From: Paraburkholderia bryophila
GTDB taxonomy: Bacteria > Pseudomonadota > Gammaproteobacteria > Burkholderiales > Burkholderiaceae
Direction of reading: 5' to 3'
Length of the DNA stretch: 64,000 nt
Assembly (NCBI RefSeq): GCF_013409255.1
Contig: NZ_JACCAS010000002.1
Span: forward strand, 1,178,001 to 1,242,000
The notes beneath the pieces are model-generated. The model ran no database searches. It was given only the letters and a program-made list of their open reading frames with translations, and was not told the DNA's origin. A program made the translations under genes and the position numbers. Numbering within the stretch: position 1 is the first letter of the stretch; every line of letters begins with the position of its first letter. This document shows positions 17,177 to 26,127 of the stretch, one piece after another.

Positions 17177-18271
17177 ATGACTACTCACCACTCCTCCATT
17201 CCGCCCACCGCAACGGTCCTGTTAGTCGATGATCAACCCATTGTCGGCGAGGTCGTTGGCCGCGTGCTGGAGTGTGAGCCGGATATTCGCCTGCATGTTT
17301 GCACTGACGCGAACGAGGCCGTCGCGATGGCTTGCCGGATCAATCCGACAGTCATTCTCCAGGATCTCATCATGCCGGGCGTCGACGGGCTGGATCTTGT
17401 ACGCGCCTATCGCAGCCACGCCGACACCGCGAACGTGCCGGTCGTCGTGCTGTCGACGAAGGCCCTGCCGACTATCAAGAACGCGGCGTTCCTTGCCGGC
17501 GCCAACGACTATCTCGTCAAGCTGCCCGATCCTATCGAACTGATTGCGCGCATTCGCTATCACTCAAATTCTTATGTGCATCGGCGTCAGCGCAACGACG
17601 CGCTCGATTTCCTGTCGCATGACATGCGTGTGCCTCAGAATGCGATTCTCACGCTGCTCGACATGTATCGCCTGGAATACGGCGAGCTCCCGCCGATTCT
17701 CGGACGTGTCGCCGCCCATGCCCGCACTGCGCTCAAGCTGGCCGAAGGATTTACGTATCTGGCGCGCGCGCAGGCCGAGTCGCACCAGTTCGAGATCGTG
17801 GATCTGTGCGATTTGCTGGTAATCGCGGTGGATCAGATGTGGGAAAAGTCGGTTGCGATGGGATGCCGGATCATTGTCGATGCTCCCGAGGCTCCGTTGA
17901 AGTATTTTGCGGACCCGCTGCTGCTGACGCGCCTCGCGCTCAATCTGATCGATAACGCTTTGAAGTACGGGCCGCGCGACTCGGAAGCGCGATGCATCCT
18001 CTCACGGACCGAGAATGGTGTTCTGCTTGGGGTGGAGGACGCGGGCGCCGGCATTCCCATGAGGGACATCGATCGCGCCGCCGAACGTTTCGTCAGACTA
18101 CCCGCCGACGCGATGAATTGGGTCGACGGATTCGGACTGGGGCTTACCTTTGTCAATGTCGTTGCGAACAAACATCGCGGCCGGGTAATCATGGATCGCA
18201 CGTTGCGCGGTTTCAGAATCGGTGTGCTATTTCCTGAAGACGATCAGGTTTCGCGTCATCTGGCCGACTGA
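17177..18271 (+). CDS. Response-regulator receiver fused to a histidine kinase
   Basis: A 364-residue cytoplasmic signalling protein with reversed domain order. Residues about 13-127 are a receiver (acidic pair D18-D19, phospho-acceptor D63 in LQDLIMPG, K115). Next comes a kinase with H148 in FLSHDMRVPQ, the N box ALNLIDNALKYG, the G1 box VEDAGAGIP and the G2 box GFGLGLTFVN. It has no membrane span or sensor domain, so it must be driven by phosphotransfer or a partner protein. It is carried on the mobile element next to polysaccharide genes, which it may control, but no DNA-binding partner is seen. Confidence 0.9.
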   Translation: MTTHHSSIPPTATVLLVDDQPIVGEVVGRVLECEPDIRLHVCTDANEAVAMACRINPTVILQDLIMPGVDGLDLVRAYRSHADTANVPVVVLSTKALPTIKNAAFLAGANDYLVKLPDPIELIARIRYHSNSYVHRRQRNDALDFLSHDMRVPQNAILTLLDMYRLEYGELPPILGRVAAHARTALKLAEGFTYLARAQAESHQFEIVDLCDLLVIAVDQMWEKSVAMGCRIIVDAPEAPLKYFADPLLLTRLALNLIDNALKYGPRDSEARCILSRTENGVLLGVEDAGAGIPMRDIDRAAERFVRLPADAMNWVDGFGLGLTFVNVVANKHRGRVIMDRTLRGFRIGVLFPEDDQVSRHLAD

Positions 18272-18360
18272 TTATCGCCAGGTTGACGAATATTTATGAA
18301 AATTTCTACGCACGGTGATTTTTCCGGGAATAACGCAGAATTTTTTGAATTTTAATAATC

Positions 18361-19644
18361 TTATCGGACATTTTCCAACCTCGTTCGGGTGCCTCCCGCC
18401 ACGCCGAACGTCGCGCCGGTCGCTATCGATTTGATCGTGACTCCGAGAAAAAGAAGGCAACCGATCGATTCGTATATATCGGTCGTAATACCGCTGAGCA
18501 ACAGAAACAACAGCATCAGCCAGACACGTTTGTCTTCCCGTCTGCTTGAGAACACAAACTGCGCCATCAACAGCATGAACAGAATCCCACCAATGATGCC
18601 GAAATTGGCAACAAGATAGAGCACCATGTTGTCCGAGTAGCCAACATTGAAACCGAAGGCGCTCTGGTAGTGGCCAGTCAACGAGCCGAATCCACCGGGG
18701 CCGATTCCCAACCCGATGAGATTTTCGCGAAGCATAGCGTTCAGCAGCAGTGGCCACGTGTTGACGAACCTGTCCTGCATCGATGCAAGCAATCCGGTTC
18801 CCACGACGATGTGGTTGATTGCCTCGGTAGCGACCAGCCCCGCGAACGGAAGTACCGTGGTCAACGCTAGCACCCACATGCATGCTTTTTTAATCGCGCC
18901 CGAACTACCGAGTTGCCATATCGCGAGCAGAACTACGAGCGAGATGAGCGTCGTCTTGTTGGTGGTTGCCCAGATCGCGAGTGCCGCGGCGGCGAGCATG
19001 ATTGACGCAACCGCATACGAGCGGAGTCTAGGCAATACCCAGATAATCAGCGTGCCGATCATGAGCCCCGTTGCTGCGCTATCGCGTCCAAACCCTGGCA
19101 GCCGCTGCACCGTGCCGACGTACGATGCAGCGGCTGCCTGCACATCAAATCCACCTATGTCCAGACTTTTCCCGATCCATGGCAGCGGATAGAAATAGTT
19201 CACAAATACACCGACCATACATAGCGCGGTGAGCGATAAGAACGCGATCCATGCGCGCGGCTCCTCGAGGATTTCGAGCGATTGCCTGGGAGCGAGCACG
19301 GTAAAGATCAATGGCAGGATCAACCACATCCAGAATCCCACGGCTGCAAGGCTCGCACCATTGGACAGTGACACGCACGCCTCTACCGCCAGATATAACG
19401 CTGACAGAAAGTGGTAAACGTTTGGCCGCCGCACAATGATAATAATGACGCAAATCAGCATCATCACTTTCGGCAGATAGGCAATTTGAGGTACGCCGAG
19501 TATGGACGTGTAGTAACGAATCATGCCAAACATCACATCACCGGCGATCGCGGAAAAGAACGTCAGGACCCAAAGACTGCTTATTGCGTCCGGCCTATTT
19601 ATCAGCGAAATGCGTTCAGACATGGCGAGCGCTGGAATCCGCAT
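18361..19644 (-). CDS. O-antigen/exopolysaccharide polymerase-like membrane protein (Wzy/ligase type)
   Basis: A 427-residue, roughly 10-12-helix protein. The periplasmic loop around GRDSAATGLMIGTL and the later LLNAMLRENLIGLGIGPGGF segment with GYSDNMVLYLVANFGIIGG are typical of the O-antigen ligase/Wzy superfamily. It would join or extend surface polysaccharide chains on the periplasmic face. The ATG at 19644 follows AGGGAC; frames further upstream start with TTG. It is encoded on the mobile element with an O-acyltransferase relic, suggesting that the element once altered surface carbohydrate. The exact activity is inferred from topology and motifs. Confidence 0.78.
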   Translation of the reverse strand: MRIPALAMSERISLINRPDAISSLWVLTFFSAIAGDVMFGMIRYYTSILGVPQIAYLPKVMMLICVIIIIVRRPNVYHFLSALYLAVEACVSLSNGASLAAVGFWMWLILPLIFTVLAPRQSLEILEEPRAWIAFLSLTALCMVGVFVNYFYPLPWIGKSLDIGGFDVQAAAASYVGTVQRLPGFGRDSAATGLMIGTLIIWVLPRLRSYAVASIMLAAAALAIWATTNKTTLISLVVLLAIWQLGSSGAIKKACMWVLALTTVLPFAGLVATEAINHIVVGTGLLASMQDRFVNTWPLLLNAMLRENLIGLGIGPGGFGSLTGHYQSAFGFNVGYSDNMVLYLVANFGIIGGILFMLLMAQFVFSSRREDKRVWLMLLFLLLSGITTDIYESIGCLLFLGVTIKSIATGATFGVAGGTRTRLENVR

Positions 19645-19941
19645 GGTTGCGTCCCTGAGTGCGGATTCCAGCGACACGACAGCAATGTTTGCTAGCCTGC
19701 TCGCGCCCAACTGGCCACACTGCCGCCAACCCGGCGCCAGGGCACACTGGCATTAGAACTCTTCGCATTTGTTGTCCGAAAAACATGAAACCGTAAAAAC
19801 CCAGTCAAAGATAACGATATCAAGTCCGACTCATCGGACGTGCACCATGGCCGTCAGAGCGGACGCGCCCCATACTTCGAGGCGCGTGGTCCCGAGCGCT
19901 GCTCCATAGCCCTACCATATCAATACGGGACCGCCAACGTC

Positions 19942-21113
19942 CTATACTTTTTCCTGCTCAGCCTTCAACGTCGTAACCCCGCCATCCTTGTTGGCCGGTA
20001 GCGCCCCGGGGACCTCGCTTCCCTGCGACCGCTTCTGTCCCGTATTGCCGATCTTCGAGTAAGCAATCGCCGGTCGCTCAATATAGCGATATGTGAGATG
20101 AGCGCATGCTATCGGCAGAGGGACAAGAAGGAGAATGTATTCCACGCCACTAAATCCCGCCATCTTTATCAAATCCTGATTGATCGGCGGTATCAGATAT
20201 ACAGAGTAGCTGATAGTCCCGAGCGTCATCAGCGGGCGCAATTGCATTAGTCGCTTCCCGCGCAGAACGTAGCAGGTAGTGAATATGGTGTATGCGAGAG
20301 ACCACGAAATCAGTACCACTCTGAACGGAACATCAGCATGATCGTATATCCCCAATGCCACATATAACGCCGGAACCAAAGCGGCTATGATCGACAACAA
20401 CAGCAATACAAATATGCGCCAGATACGCGCGGCTGAAGCTCTTTATTATGAAGTCGATAGAAAAGCAGGCCCGCGACGCATGACGCCATGATTCCGAATC
20501 TCCCGATCGGAATCCGGACATGCATTGTTAACGAAAGAGTCGAAAGTGAAAGCAGGCCTATGATCGCGACGGCCGTAATGAGTATGCTTTTCTTATTTAG
20601 TTTCGTGAGCAATGCAAGCGAGAGCAATCCATACCATGCAAACTCCAGGGACAACGTCCAGGATTGCCCGACAAAATGTGGCTGGCGTATGTACTCCTGA
20701 ACCAGCAACAAATGCGATGTTAGAAAAAATGGCCAATTTTTAACAGAAGAAGTCGCACTGCTTCCATAACCACAAAAATATGCGAATATTTCGTAAGCAA
20801 GTACCGCCACATATAGCGGATAAATTCGAAATAGCCGGTGCTTCCAGAACGTCTTGATAGACCCGGCCCGCTCGAGGCTAAGCGGAATCACGAACCCACT
20901 CACCAGGAAAAAGGTCAGAACGCCGACTTGACCGAAGTTGATCCAGGGGCCAAATCCAACATCGGGAGAAAACCAGCCGGCACCCTCGCCCCCGTGCTGG
21001 AAAAGGACGACACTGGCGGCACATGCTCTGAGCACATCGATAAACGAGTACCGTCCGGCGTTAGTCGTTTCGCGTCCGGCACTCAACAGATCGGTCCTGG
21101 CCCTCGTCGACAT
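19942..21113 (-). pseudogene. Acyltransferase-3 family protein, frameshifted
   Basis: The N-terminal part starts at ATG 21113 with AAGGA before it, and carries the family hallmarks YSFIDVLRACAASVVLFQHG, LTFFLVSGFVIPLSLER and HRLFRIYPLYV. It runs out of frame after HNKELQPR at about 20410. The next frame restores IWRIFVLLLLSIIAALVPAL and continues through TISYSVYLIPPINQDLI to the normal end. One missing base explains the break. Acyltransferase-3 proteins add acetyl groups to O-antigen or exopolysaccharide. Unless this is a sequencing error or programmed shift, the gene is inactive. Confidence 0.8.
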
Positions 21114-21444
21114 CGCGTTCCTTGCGTTGGTAATTTGAGTATTTCGATCACGCTCGGACAGGGCACAGGACTTGTTCGCTGACTTCGCATTGTTAGTTTC
21201 CGAGGATACGCGAGGGGACGCGTGTGCTTATGTACGTCAAGTTACCGAAAACGTTCGCGCAATCACATCGATAAGGTGCTTGTGTAGGATTGGGGGAAGA
21301 AAATATCAAAACCGCGTTATCACGCCACGTTCGAAGCGCAGCGCTTCGATACTCGCCAACGGCGTAATGAAATGGTCACCAGTGGAGAAAGTTATCTGAT
21401 CAGGATAGCTACTCGTTAGCCATACAGGCAGTCTACTGCCCGTC
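21114..21444. other. Gap at the right side of the element, no gene seen
   Basis: Between the acyltransferase start and the right inverted end I find only short unsupported frames. It holds the acyltransferase promoter region and leads into the AACTTGACAGAGCC word and right end. Confidence 0.4.
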
Positions 21445-21450
21445 AACTTG

Positions 21451-21512
21451 ACAGAGCCCTGGCAAGGGCTGCAAGGTGATTTTCTGATTTCGGGAGATGG
21501 GCACTTTTAGCC
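21451..21512 (-). repeat. Right inverted end of the element
   Basis: Ends ATGGGCACTTTTAGCC, the inverted counterpart of 16361-16376, and keeps the similarity through 62 bases. AGACA follows directly at 21513-21517. The word AACTTGACAGAGCC overlaps its inner side. Confidence 0.75.
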
Positions 21513-21564
21513 AGACAGGACGATGCGGCCGTCGCTTAGGCTTACGGCAAGGCCATCGGTTAAC

Positions 21565-22470
21565 ATGGACCCTTTTTTACGGACGGGCGCGAGGGTGAGC
21601 AAAGCAGCGAAACCGGCCATGGGCAAAGGCGCTGGCGGCGACGACAGTGCGCCAGGCAGCAAGCCGCAGCGCGGCATTCAGAGCGTGGAAGTGGGCGGCC
21701 GCGTGCTGCTGGCGCTCGCGCAGGCGCGCACGCCGCTGGCGTTGTCGGACCTCGCTACGGCCGCGCAACTCGCGCCGGGACAGGCGCACGCCTATCTGGT
21801 GAGCTTGAGTCGGCTGGGACTGATCAAGCGCGACGACCTGTCGGGTCGCTACGAACCCGGGCCGTTATCGTTGCGGCTCGGTCTGCTACATCTGGAAAAC
21901 CAGCCGGCGTTTCGCGCCGCCGTGCCGCGCGTCGCGGCGCTGGCCGAAGCGATCGGCTTCAGCGTGGCGATCTGTATTGCCGGGCCGCAAGGGCCAACGA
22001 TCGTCCACTATGAGCACGCGGGGTTTCCGCTGCACGTCAATTTGCACGTGGGCACGGTGATGTCGCTGCCGGCTACCTCGACGGGACGCGTGTTTTGCAC
22101 TTACCTACCGCGCGAAGTGCTCGACGCGATGTGGGCGAACCAGTCGGGCGCGGCGAATGGTGCAATTGGCGCGTTGAGCGCGATGACGCCGCCCGACGAA
22201 AGCGCCGCGTTCGAAGCCGCGTTGAACGAGATTCGCGCGCGCGGTCTCGCACGCAGCGTGGATGCGCCGAGTCCGGGCATCAGCAGTTTGAGCGCGCCGG
22301 TGCTCGATGGCGACGGCGGTTTGTCGCTGGCGCTGACAGTGATCGGCTCGACCGGCGCGATCGATGTCGCCGCCGACGGTCCTATCGCCCGCGCGCTGCT
22401 CGCCGCGGCTCATGACATTGGCGCCGAACTCGCCGCTGCACCTTCCCTGTTAGCTTCTTCCGCCACGTGA
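21565..22470 (+). CDS. IclR-family transcriptional regulator (first of a tandem pair)
   Basis: About 301 residues from the ATG at 21565. An IclR winged helix-turn-helix (KPQRGIQSVEVGGRVLLALA, then LSDLATAAQLAPGQAHAYLV) is followed by the ligand domain (GFSVAICIAGPQGPTIVHYE, then SLPATSTGRVFCTYLP). The start is uncertain: an in-frame ATG at 21523 lies only 11 bp from the mobile element end, and GTG 21595 or ATG 21619 are possible. It overlaps the next gene by 3 bp. The nearest likely target is the aromatic operon, now 5.4 kb away across the element. Confidence 0.87.
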   Translation: MDPFLRTGARVSKAAKPAMGKGAGGDDSAPGSKPQRGIQSVEVGGRVLLALAQARTPLALSDLATAAQLAPGQAHAYLVSLSRLGLIKRDDLSGRYEPGPLSLRLGLLHLENQPAFRAAVPRVAALAEAIGFSVAICIAGPQGPTIVHYEHAGFPLHVNLHVGTVMSLPATSTGRVFCTYLPREVLDAMWANQSGAANGAIGALSAMTPPDESAAFEAALNEIRARGLARSVDAPSPGISSLSAPVLDGDGGLSLALTVIGSTGAIDVAADGPIARALLAAAHDIGAELAAAPSLLASSAT

Positions 22471-23375
22471 CCGATTCTCTCGCCCCCTCTCTCGCCGCTT
22501 CCGCCGATGCAAAACCGCAGCGCGGCATCCAGTCGCTCGACAGCACCGGCGAGTTGCTGGCGGCGCTGGTCTCGGCGGCGCGTCCGCTGAATTTGCGCGA
22601 TCTTGCGGCGGCCGCCGGCATGCCGCCCGCCAAAGCGTTTCCGCATCTGGTGAGTCTGCTGAAAATCGGCTTGCTCAAGCGCGACGCGTCGGGCTGTTTC
22701 GAAGCCGGGCCGCTCGCGCTGGAACTCGGGTTGATCGGCTTGCAACGCCTGTCGCCGGCGCGCGAGGCGGAGCCCGAGGTGGTCGAGCTGGCGGCGTCGA
22801 CGGCGATGAGCGTCGCGATGGCGGTGCTCGGACCGCTTGGGCCGACTGTCGTGCGTCTGGAGGAATCGGCGCGGCCGCTGCATGTGAGCTTGCGCGTCGG
22901 CACGGTGATGTCGCTGGTGAATACGGCGATTGGCCGCGTGTTCGCCGCTTATGTCGCCGACGACGTGCGCGTCGGTCTGCTGACGCAGGATCATCTGCGG
23001 TTGGCGGGGGCGGACGCGGCGGATATTTTCGCGGCGAAAGCGCGCGGAGTTGGAGCGGGTGTGTCGAAGACGGTCGATGCAGACGCCGGCGCGACCTCTG
23101 CGCTAACGCCTTTGACTCAAGCCTACGCGCAACGCCTCGCGCAAATCCGCGCGGACGGTATCGACACTGCGTTGAGCCGCCCTGTGCCGGGCATCAATAC
23201 GTTGGCCGCGCCGGTGCTGGATCACACGGGCAGCATCTGTCTCGTACTGGCGCTGATGGGACCGAGCGGCAGCTTCGATAGCGATCTGACGGGCGGCCCG
23301 GCGCAGACTTTGCGCGCCGCGACGCTGAGATTGTCGCGGCGATTTGGGTGGATGGCGGCGACGAGCGGGGCGTGA
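22467..23375 (+). CDS. IclR-family transcriptional regulator (second of a tandem pair)
   Basis: A 302-residue paralogue of the preceding gene, with the same order of segments (KPQRGIQSLDSTGELLAALV, LRDLAAAAGMPPAKAFPHLV, LHVSLRVGTVMSLVNTAIGR). It starts with GTG inside the stop codon of the first gene (GTGA overlap), so the two are translationally coupled and may form a heteromer. Around residues 170-215 it carries an insertion (KARGVGAGVSKTVDADAGAT) absent from the first copy. Targets and effector are unknown; the aromatic operon is the likeliest. Confidence 0.87.
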   Translation: MTDSLAPSLAASADAKPQRGIQSLDSTGELLAALVSAARPLNLRDLAAAAGMPPAKAFPHLVSLLKIGLLKRDASGCFEAGPLALELGLIGLQRLSPAREAEPEVVELAASTAMSVAMAVLGPLGPTVVRLEESARPLHVSLRVGTVMSLVNTAIGRVFAAYVADDVRVGLLTQDHLRLAGADAADIFAAKARGVGAGVSKTVDADAGATSALTPLTQAYAQRLAQIRADGIDTALSRPVPGINTLAAPVLDHTGSICLVLALMGPSGSFDSDLTGGPAQTLRAATLRLSRRFGWMAATSGA

Positions 23376-23415
23376 CGCTCGACGCCTCATTGCGGGTCAG
23401 TCTTTTGGCATTGCG

Positions 23416-26127
23416 TTAATGCGTAGGCCGGTCGCTGCCGCTCGCCCGCCGCCGATACCACCACCAGCCAGCGCCCATCACACCGGCGAGCACCAGCACC
23501 CCAATCAACGCAGCACGCTTCTTATGGCGCCCGACATCACGCTGCATGTCACGCCACGCCTGCGTATAGGTGAACGTCGTCGCCGCCTTGAAATCGGGCT
23601 CCGGGCACAGCGAGCCGAACGACCCGCCGAAGTCCACGTACGCCCCCTCCTTCACATAGCGCTTATAAAAACCCTGCGCGCGCGCGGGATCGTAGTTGTG
23701 CATCCAGTCCGTCCCGCGACACAACACGGCGGCAAACGCCTGCGAACGCGTGGGCAATGCGTCGGCCGCTTTTGCGATGTACCCGGCGGCAATCTCGCGG
23801 TAGTGAAAACGCGTCAACGGCTGGCTTTCGCTTGCCGCGTAGCGGCGCTTTTCGTCGGCGGTGACGAACGGTCCGGCCAGATCGTCCTCCGCGCGCGTCG
23901 CGGGCGTATCCGGCTGTTTCGCTGACGCGGCGGCTGCGTCGCTGGCCGCGTTCGCGTCCGAACCCCGCGCCACATGCGCGCCGATCACACCCGAGCGCCC
24001 CGAGCCGCCCTCGAAATCGCCGTCGATGTCGTGATAATCCGGCCCCTGCTCGTAGCCCATCAATTCCATCCCGAACTGTTTCGCGAGCGTCGCCGCGGCG
24101 AACCAGCCGCGCGCGCGATTCGTGCGGGTCCACGCGTGCTGCGCCTGGTCGAGCGCGGCGCCATAGTCGTGCGCGAGCTCGCGCAGATGAAGTTGCGTGC
24201 GCACCGTTTGGCCGTTTTTCCAGTCGTATGCGCTGTAACGCGGATCGTCGTCGGCGGGGAAATACGGCAGCGCTTCGTCGATACGGCCATCTCTCATGAG
24301 ACGACGTGCCAACAGATAGCGCAACGAGTCGCCGGCGGACGGCCGCGCTGCGTAGTACGCGTTCGGATCGGTCGGTAGCGGCGGCGCGGCGGACCATGTC
24401 GGCACGCGCGTATCGACAAAGTGCTTCAACTCGTCCGTGGTGAGCACGCGCTCCGCGATGTACGCCATATCGCTGTCGTAAGCGATTTCGGTGACCGAGT
24501 CTTCGTTCGCGCTCACATCGTTGCGGCGCGACGCGGCGTCGAACAGATAACCGAGCGCCTCGACATACTGTCCACGCGACAAGGTCAGCACGGCCTGCTC
24601 GCCTTTGATCAGCCGCACGCCCGCCGGCTCCACGCTCGAATCGGCGGCCGGAAAACCCTTCGAGGCCTGCGCATACGCCTGCACGGCCGCGGCCGTATCG
24701 CCCCGGCGCAACGCGAGTTTCGCGCTCACCCAGCTAGCCAGCGCGCTGTGCTCACGCGCTGCCAGCATGCCGGCGAAGTCGTAGCGGCCGACTCGATAAG
24801 CCAGCGCGGCGAGACGATCGGCGCCCGCTACATGATCGATGCCGCGTTGCCGGATCGCCTCCACCAACGAGGCCAACGCCGGATTCGGTTTGATGCCATG
24901 GTCGCCGCGCGCGGCATCGGCATAGCCGGTCGGCCCGAAGCTGTTGTCGTAGCCGCCGTAGTACTCGTACGCGCTCGCCGGCTGATCGTTGACGATATCG
25001 CCTTCGCGCGCGAGCGCATACGCCACCAGCAGACGTTGCGCGACGGGATCGTCGATCAGCGACGCGACCCGCGTCTTGCCTGCCTTGCCGGCCAGCGCCC
25101 AGGCCGCGATGAATTGCAGGGACTCCACGCCGCTCACGCCGCCGCGCGCCGCCTGTTGCGCATAGAGGCCGATGGCCCGCTTCAGGTTCGCGGGCGCGAT
25201 CGCCGCCGCACAGGGCGTGTCGTTCAGGAAGCTGCGGTAATCGCACTGCATGTCCGATTTCGGATTGATCAGATAGGTCAGCGCTTCATCGCCGAGACTT
25301 GCGACCGCGAGGCCTTGCGGGTCGGGAGCGCCGTTCGCGGCGAGGGCGCGCGGGCGCGCGTAGGCCGCCGGCAACGCGGCGGTAAGGGTCTTGCATGTGT
25401 CGGCATCGGTGCAGGTGTCGGCACGCGCCTGGGCAATCGCCGCGAGTTCGGTTGCTGCGGCGACCGAGCGCGGCGCGCCGGATGAGCCGGGTAACGCAAG
25501 GACCGCTTCGAGGCGGGTCGTGGCGCGGGTCAGGAGGGATTCTTTGCTGGCGCAGGCGGATGGCTCGGCGGCGGTGCTCGACGATGCATCGCTTGAGTCG
25601 GGCGCGGTTTGACTCGGTGCCGTGCGGCTCGAAGCCGCCGCGCTTGCCGCCGCCGCATCGGCAGTTGGCGCCGACGAGCCGGAGGCCGCCGACGACGCCG
25701 ACGCAACCGCCGTACTCGCGCAACCCGTCAGCGCGTGCGTATAGTCCACGTCGGCCGCGGCATAGAGACGTTGCGCGTCAGGCACACCTGTTCCTAATGC
25801 ATACGCCGCATCGCCGTCGGCAGCTTTGGCCATCGCGGCAAGCGTTGCGATCTGCGCAGGCGTCAAGCCGGCCAACACTGCCTTCGCCGGATCCACCGCT
25901 TGCGCACCCGCCGCAACCCGCACCGCTTCGGGCGCCAGCAAATGATCGCTCGGCGTCACAAGCCGCGCCACCTCATAAGCGAACGAATTGTTCGGCGTGC
26001 CCGACAACGTGCCCGCGCGATTGTCGAGCAATTGCAGCGGAAAAAACGGTCCGCATGCGTGGACGATCACAGCGCCGGCCAGCAGCGCGAAGGTACCGCC
26101 GAATGCGACATATTTACGGTTCAACAT
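23416..26127 (-). CDS. Large exported protein of unknown function, TPR-like
   Basis: A 903-residue protein starting MLNRKYVAFGGTFALLAGAV, a signal or anchor helix followed by HACGPFFP. An Ala/Ser-rich low-complexity stretch sits near residues 130-190. The long remainder is helical and Ala-rich, with repeat-like segments (LVAYALAREGDIVND, AALAYRVGRYDFAGMLAAR) suggesting a tetratricopeptide-like solenoid. The C-terminus has one more membrane helix (GVLVLAGVMGAGWWWYRRR). So most of the protein is probably periplasmic and anchored at both ends. It overlaps the DUF3142 gene by 14 bp. I do not recognise a named family. Confidence 0.8.
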   Translation of the reverse strand: MLNRKYVAFGGTFALLAGAVIVHACGPFFPLQLLDNRAGTLSGTPNNSFAYEVARLVTPSDHLLAPEAVRVAAGAQAVDPAKAVLAGLTPAQIATLAAMAKAADGDAAYALGTGVPDAQRLYAAADVDYTHALTGCASTAVASASSAASGSSAPTADAAAASAAASSRTAPSQTAPDSSDASSSTAAEPSACASKESLLTRATTRLEAVLALPGSSGAPRSVAAATELAAIAQARADTCTDADTCKTLTAALPAAYARPRALAANGAPDPQGLAVASLGDEALTYLINPKSDMQCDYRSFLNDTPCAAAIAPANLKRAIGLYAQQAARGGVSGVESLQFIAAWALAGKAGKTRVASLIDDPVAQRLLVAYALAREGDIVNDQPASAYEYYGGYDNSFGPTGYADAARGDHGIKPNPALASLVEAIRQRGIDHVAGADRLAALAYRVGRYDFAGMLAAREHSALASWVSAKLALRRGDTAAAVQAYAQASKGFPAADSSVEPAGVRLIKGEQAVLTLSRGQYVEALGYLFDAASRRNDVSANEDSVTEIAYDSDMAYIAERVLTTDELKHFVDTRVPTWSAAPPLPTDPNAYYAARPSAGDSLRYLLARRLMRDGRIDEALPYFPADDDPRYSAYDWKNGQTVRTQLHLRELAHDYGAALDQAQHAWTRTNRARGWFAAATLAKQFGMELMGYEQGPDYHDIDGDFEGGSGRSGVIGAHVARGSDANAASDAAAASAKQPDTPATRAEDDLAGPFVTADEKRRYAASESQPLTRFHYREIAAGYIAKAADALPTRSQAFAAVLCRGTDWMHNYDPARAQGFYKRYVKEGAYVDFGGSFGSLCPEPDFKAATTFTYTQAWRDMQRDVGRHKKRAALIGVLVLAGVMGAGWWWYRRRASGSDRPTH

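Larger units (their letters stand above)
16361..21512. mobile_element. 5.15-kb transposon-like element carrying surface-polysaccharide genes
   Basis: The ends are inverted copies of about 62 bp, both reading GGCTAAAAGTGCCCAT inward, and AGACA stands directly outside each end (16356-16360 and 21513-21517), which looks like a 5-bp target duplication. Inside are an IS6-type transposase scrap, a receiver-kinase hybrid, a polysaccharide polymerase and a frameshifted acyltransferase, with AT-rich gaps unlike the surrounding DNA. No complete transposase remains, so the element is now probably immobile by itself. It splits an operon from a probable regulator pair. Confidence 0.7.

Noticed and set aside
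17992..18237. Overlapping alternative frame inside the kinase gene
   Set aside because: It lies within conserved HATPase codons of the real gene and lacks a start signal.
20333..20521. Separate small gene across the acyltransferase frame break
   Set aside because: It is the third reading frame of the broken acyltransferase gene and has no ribosome site.
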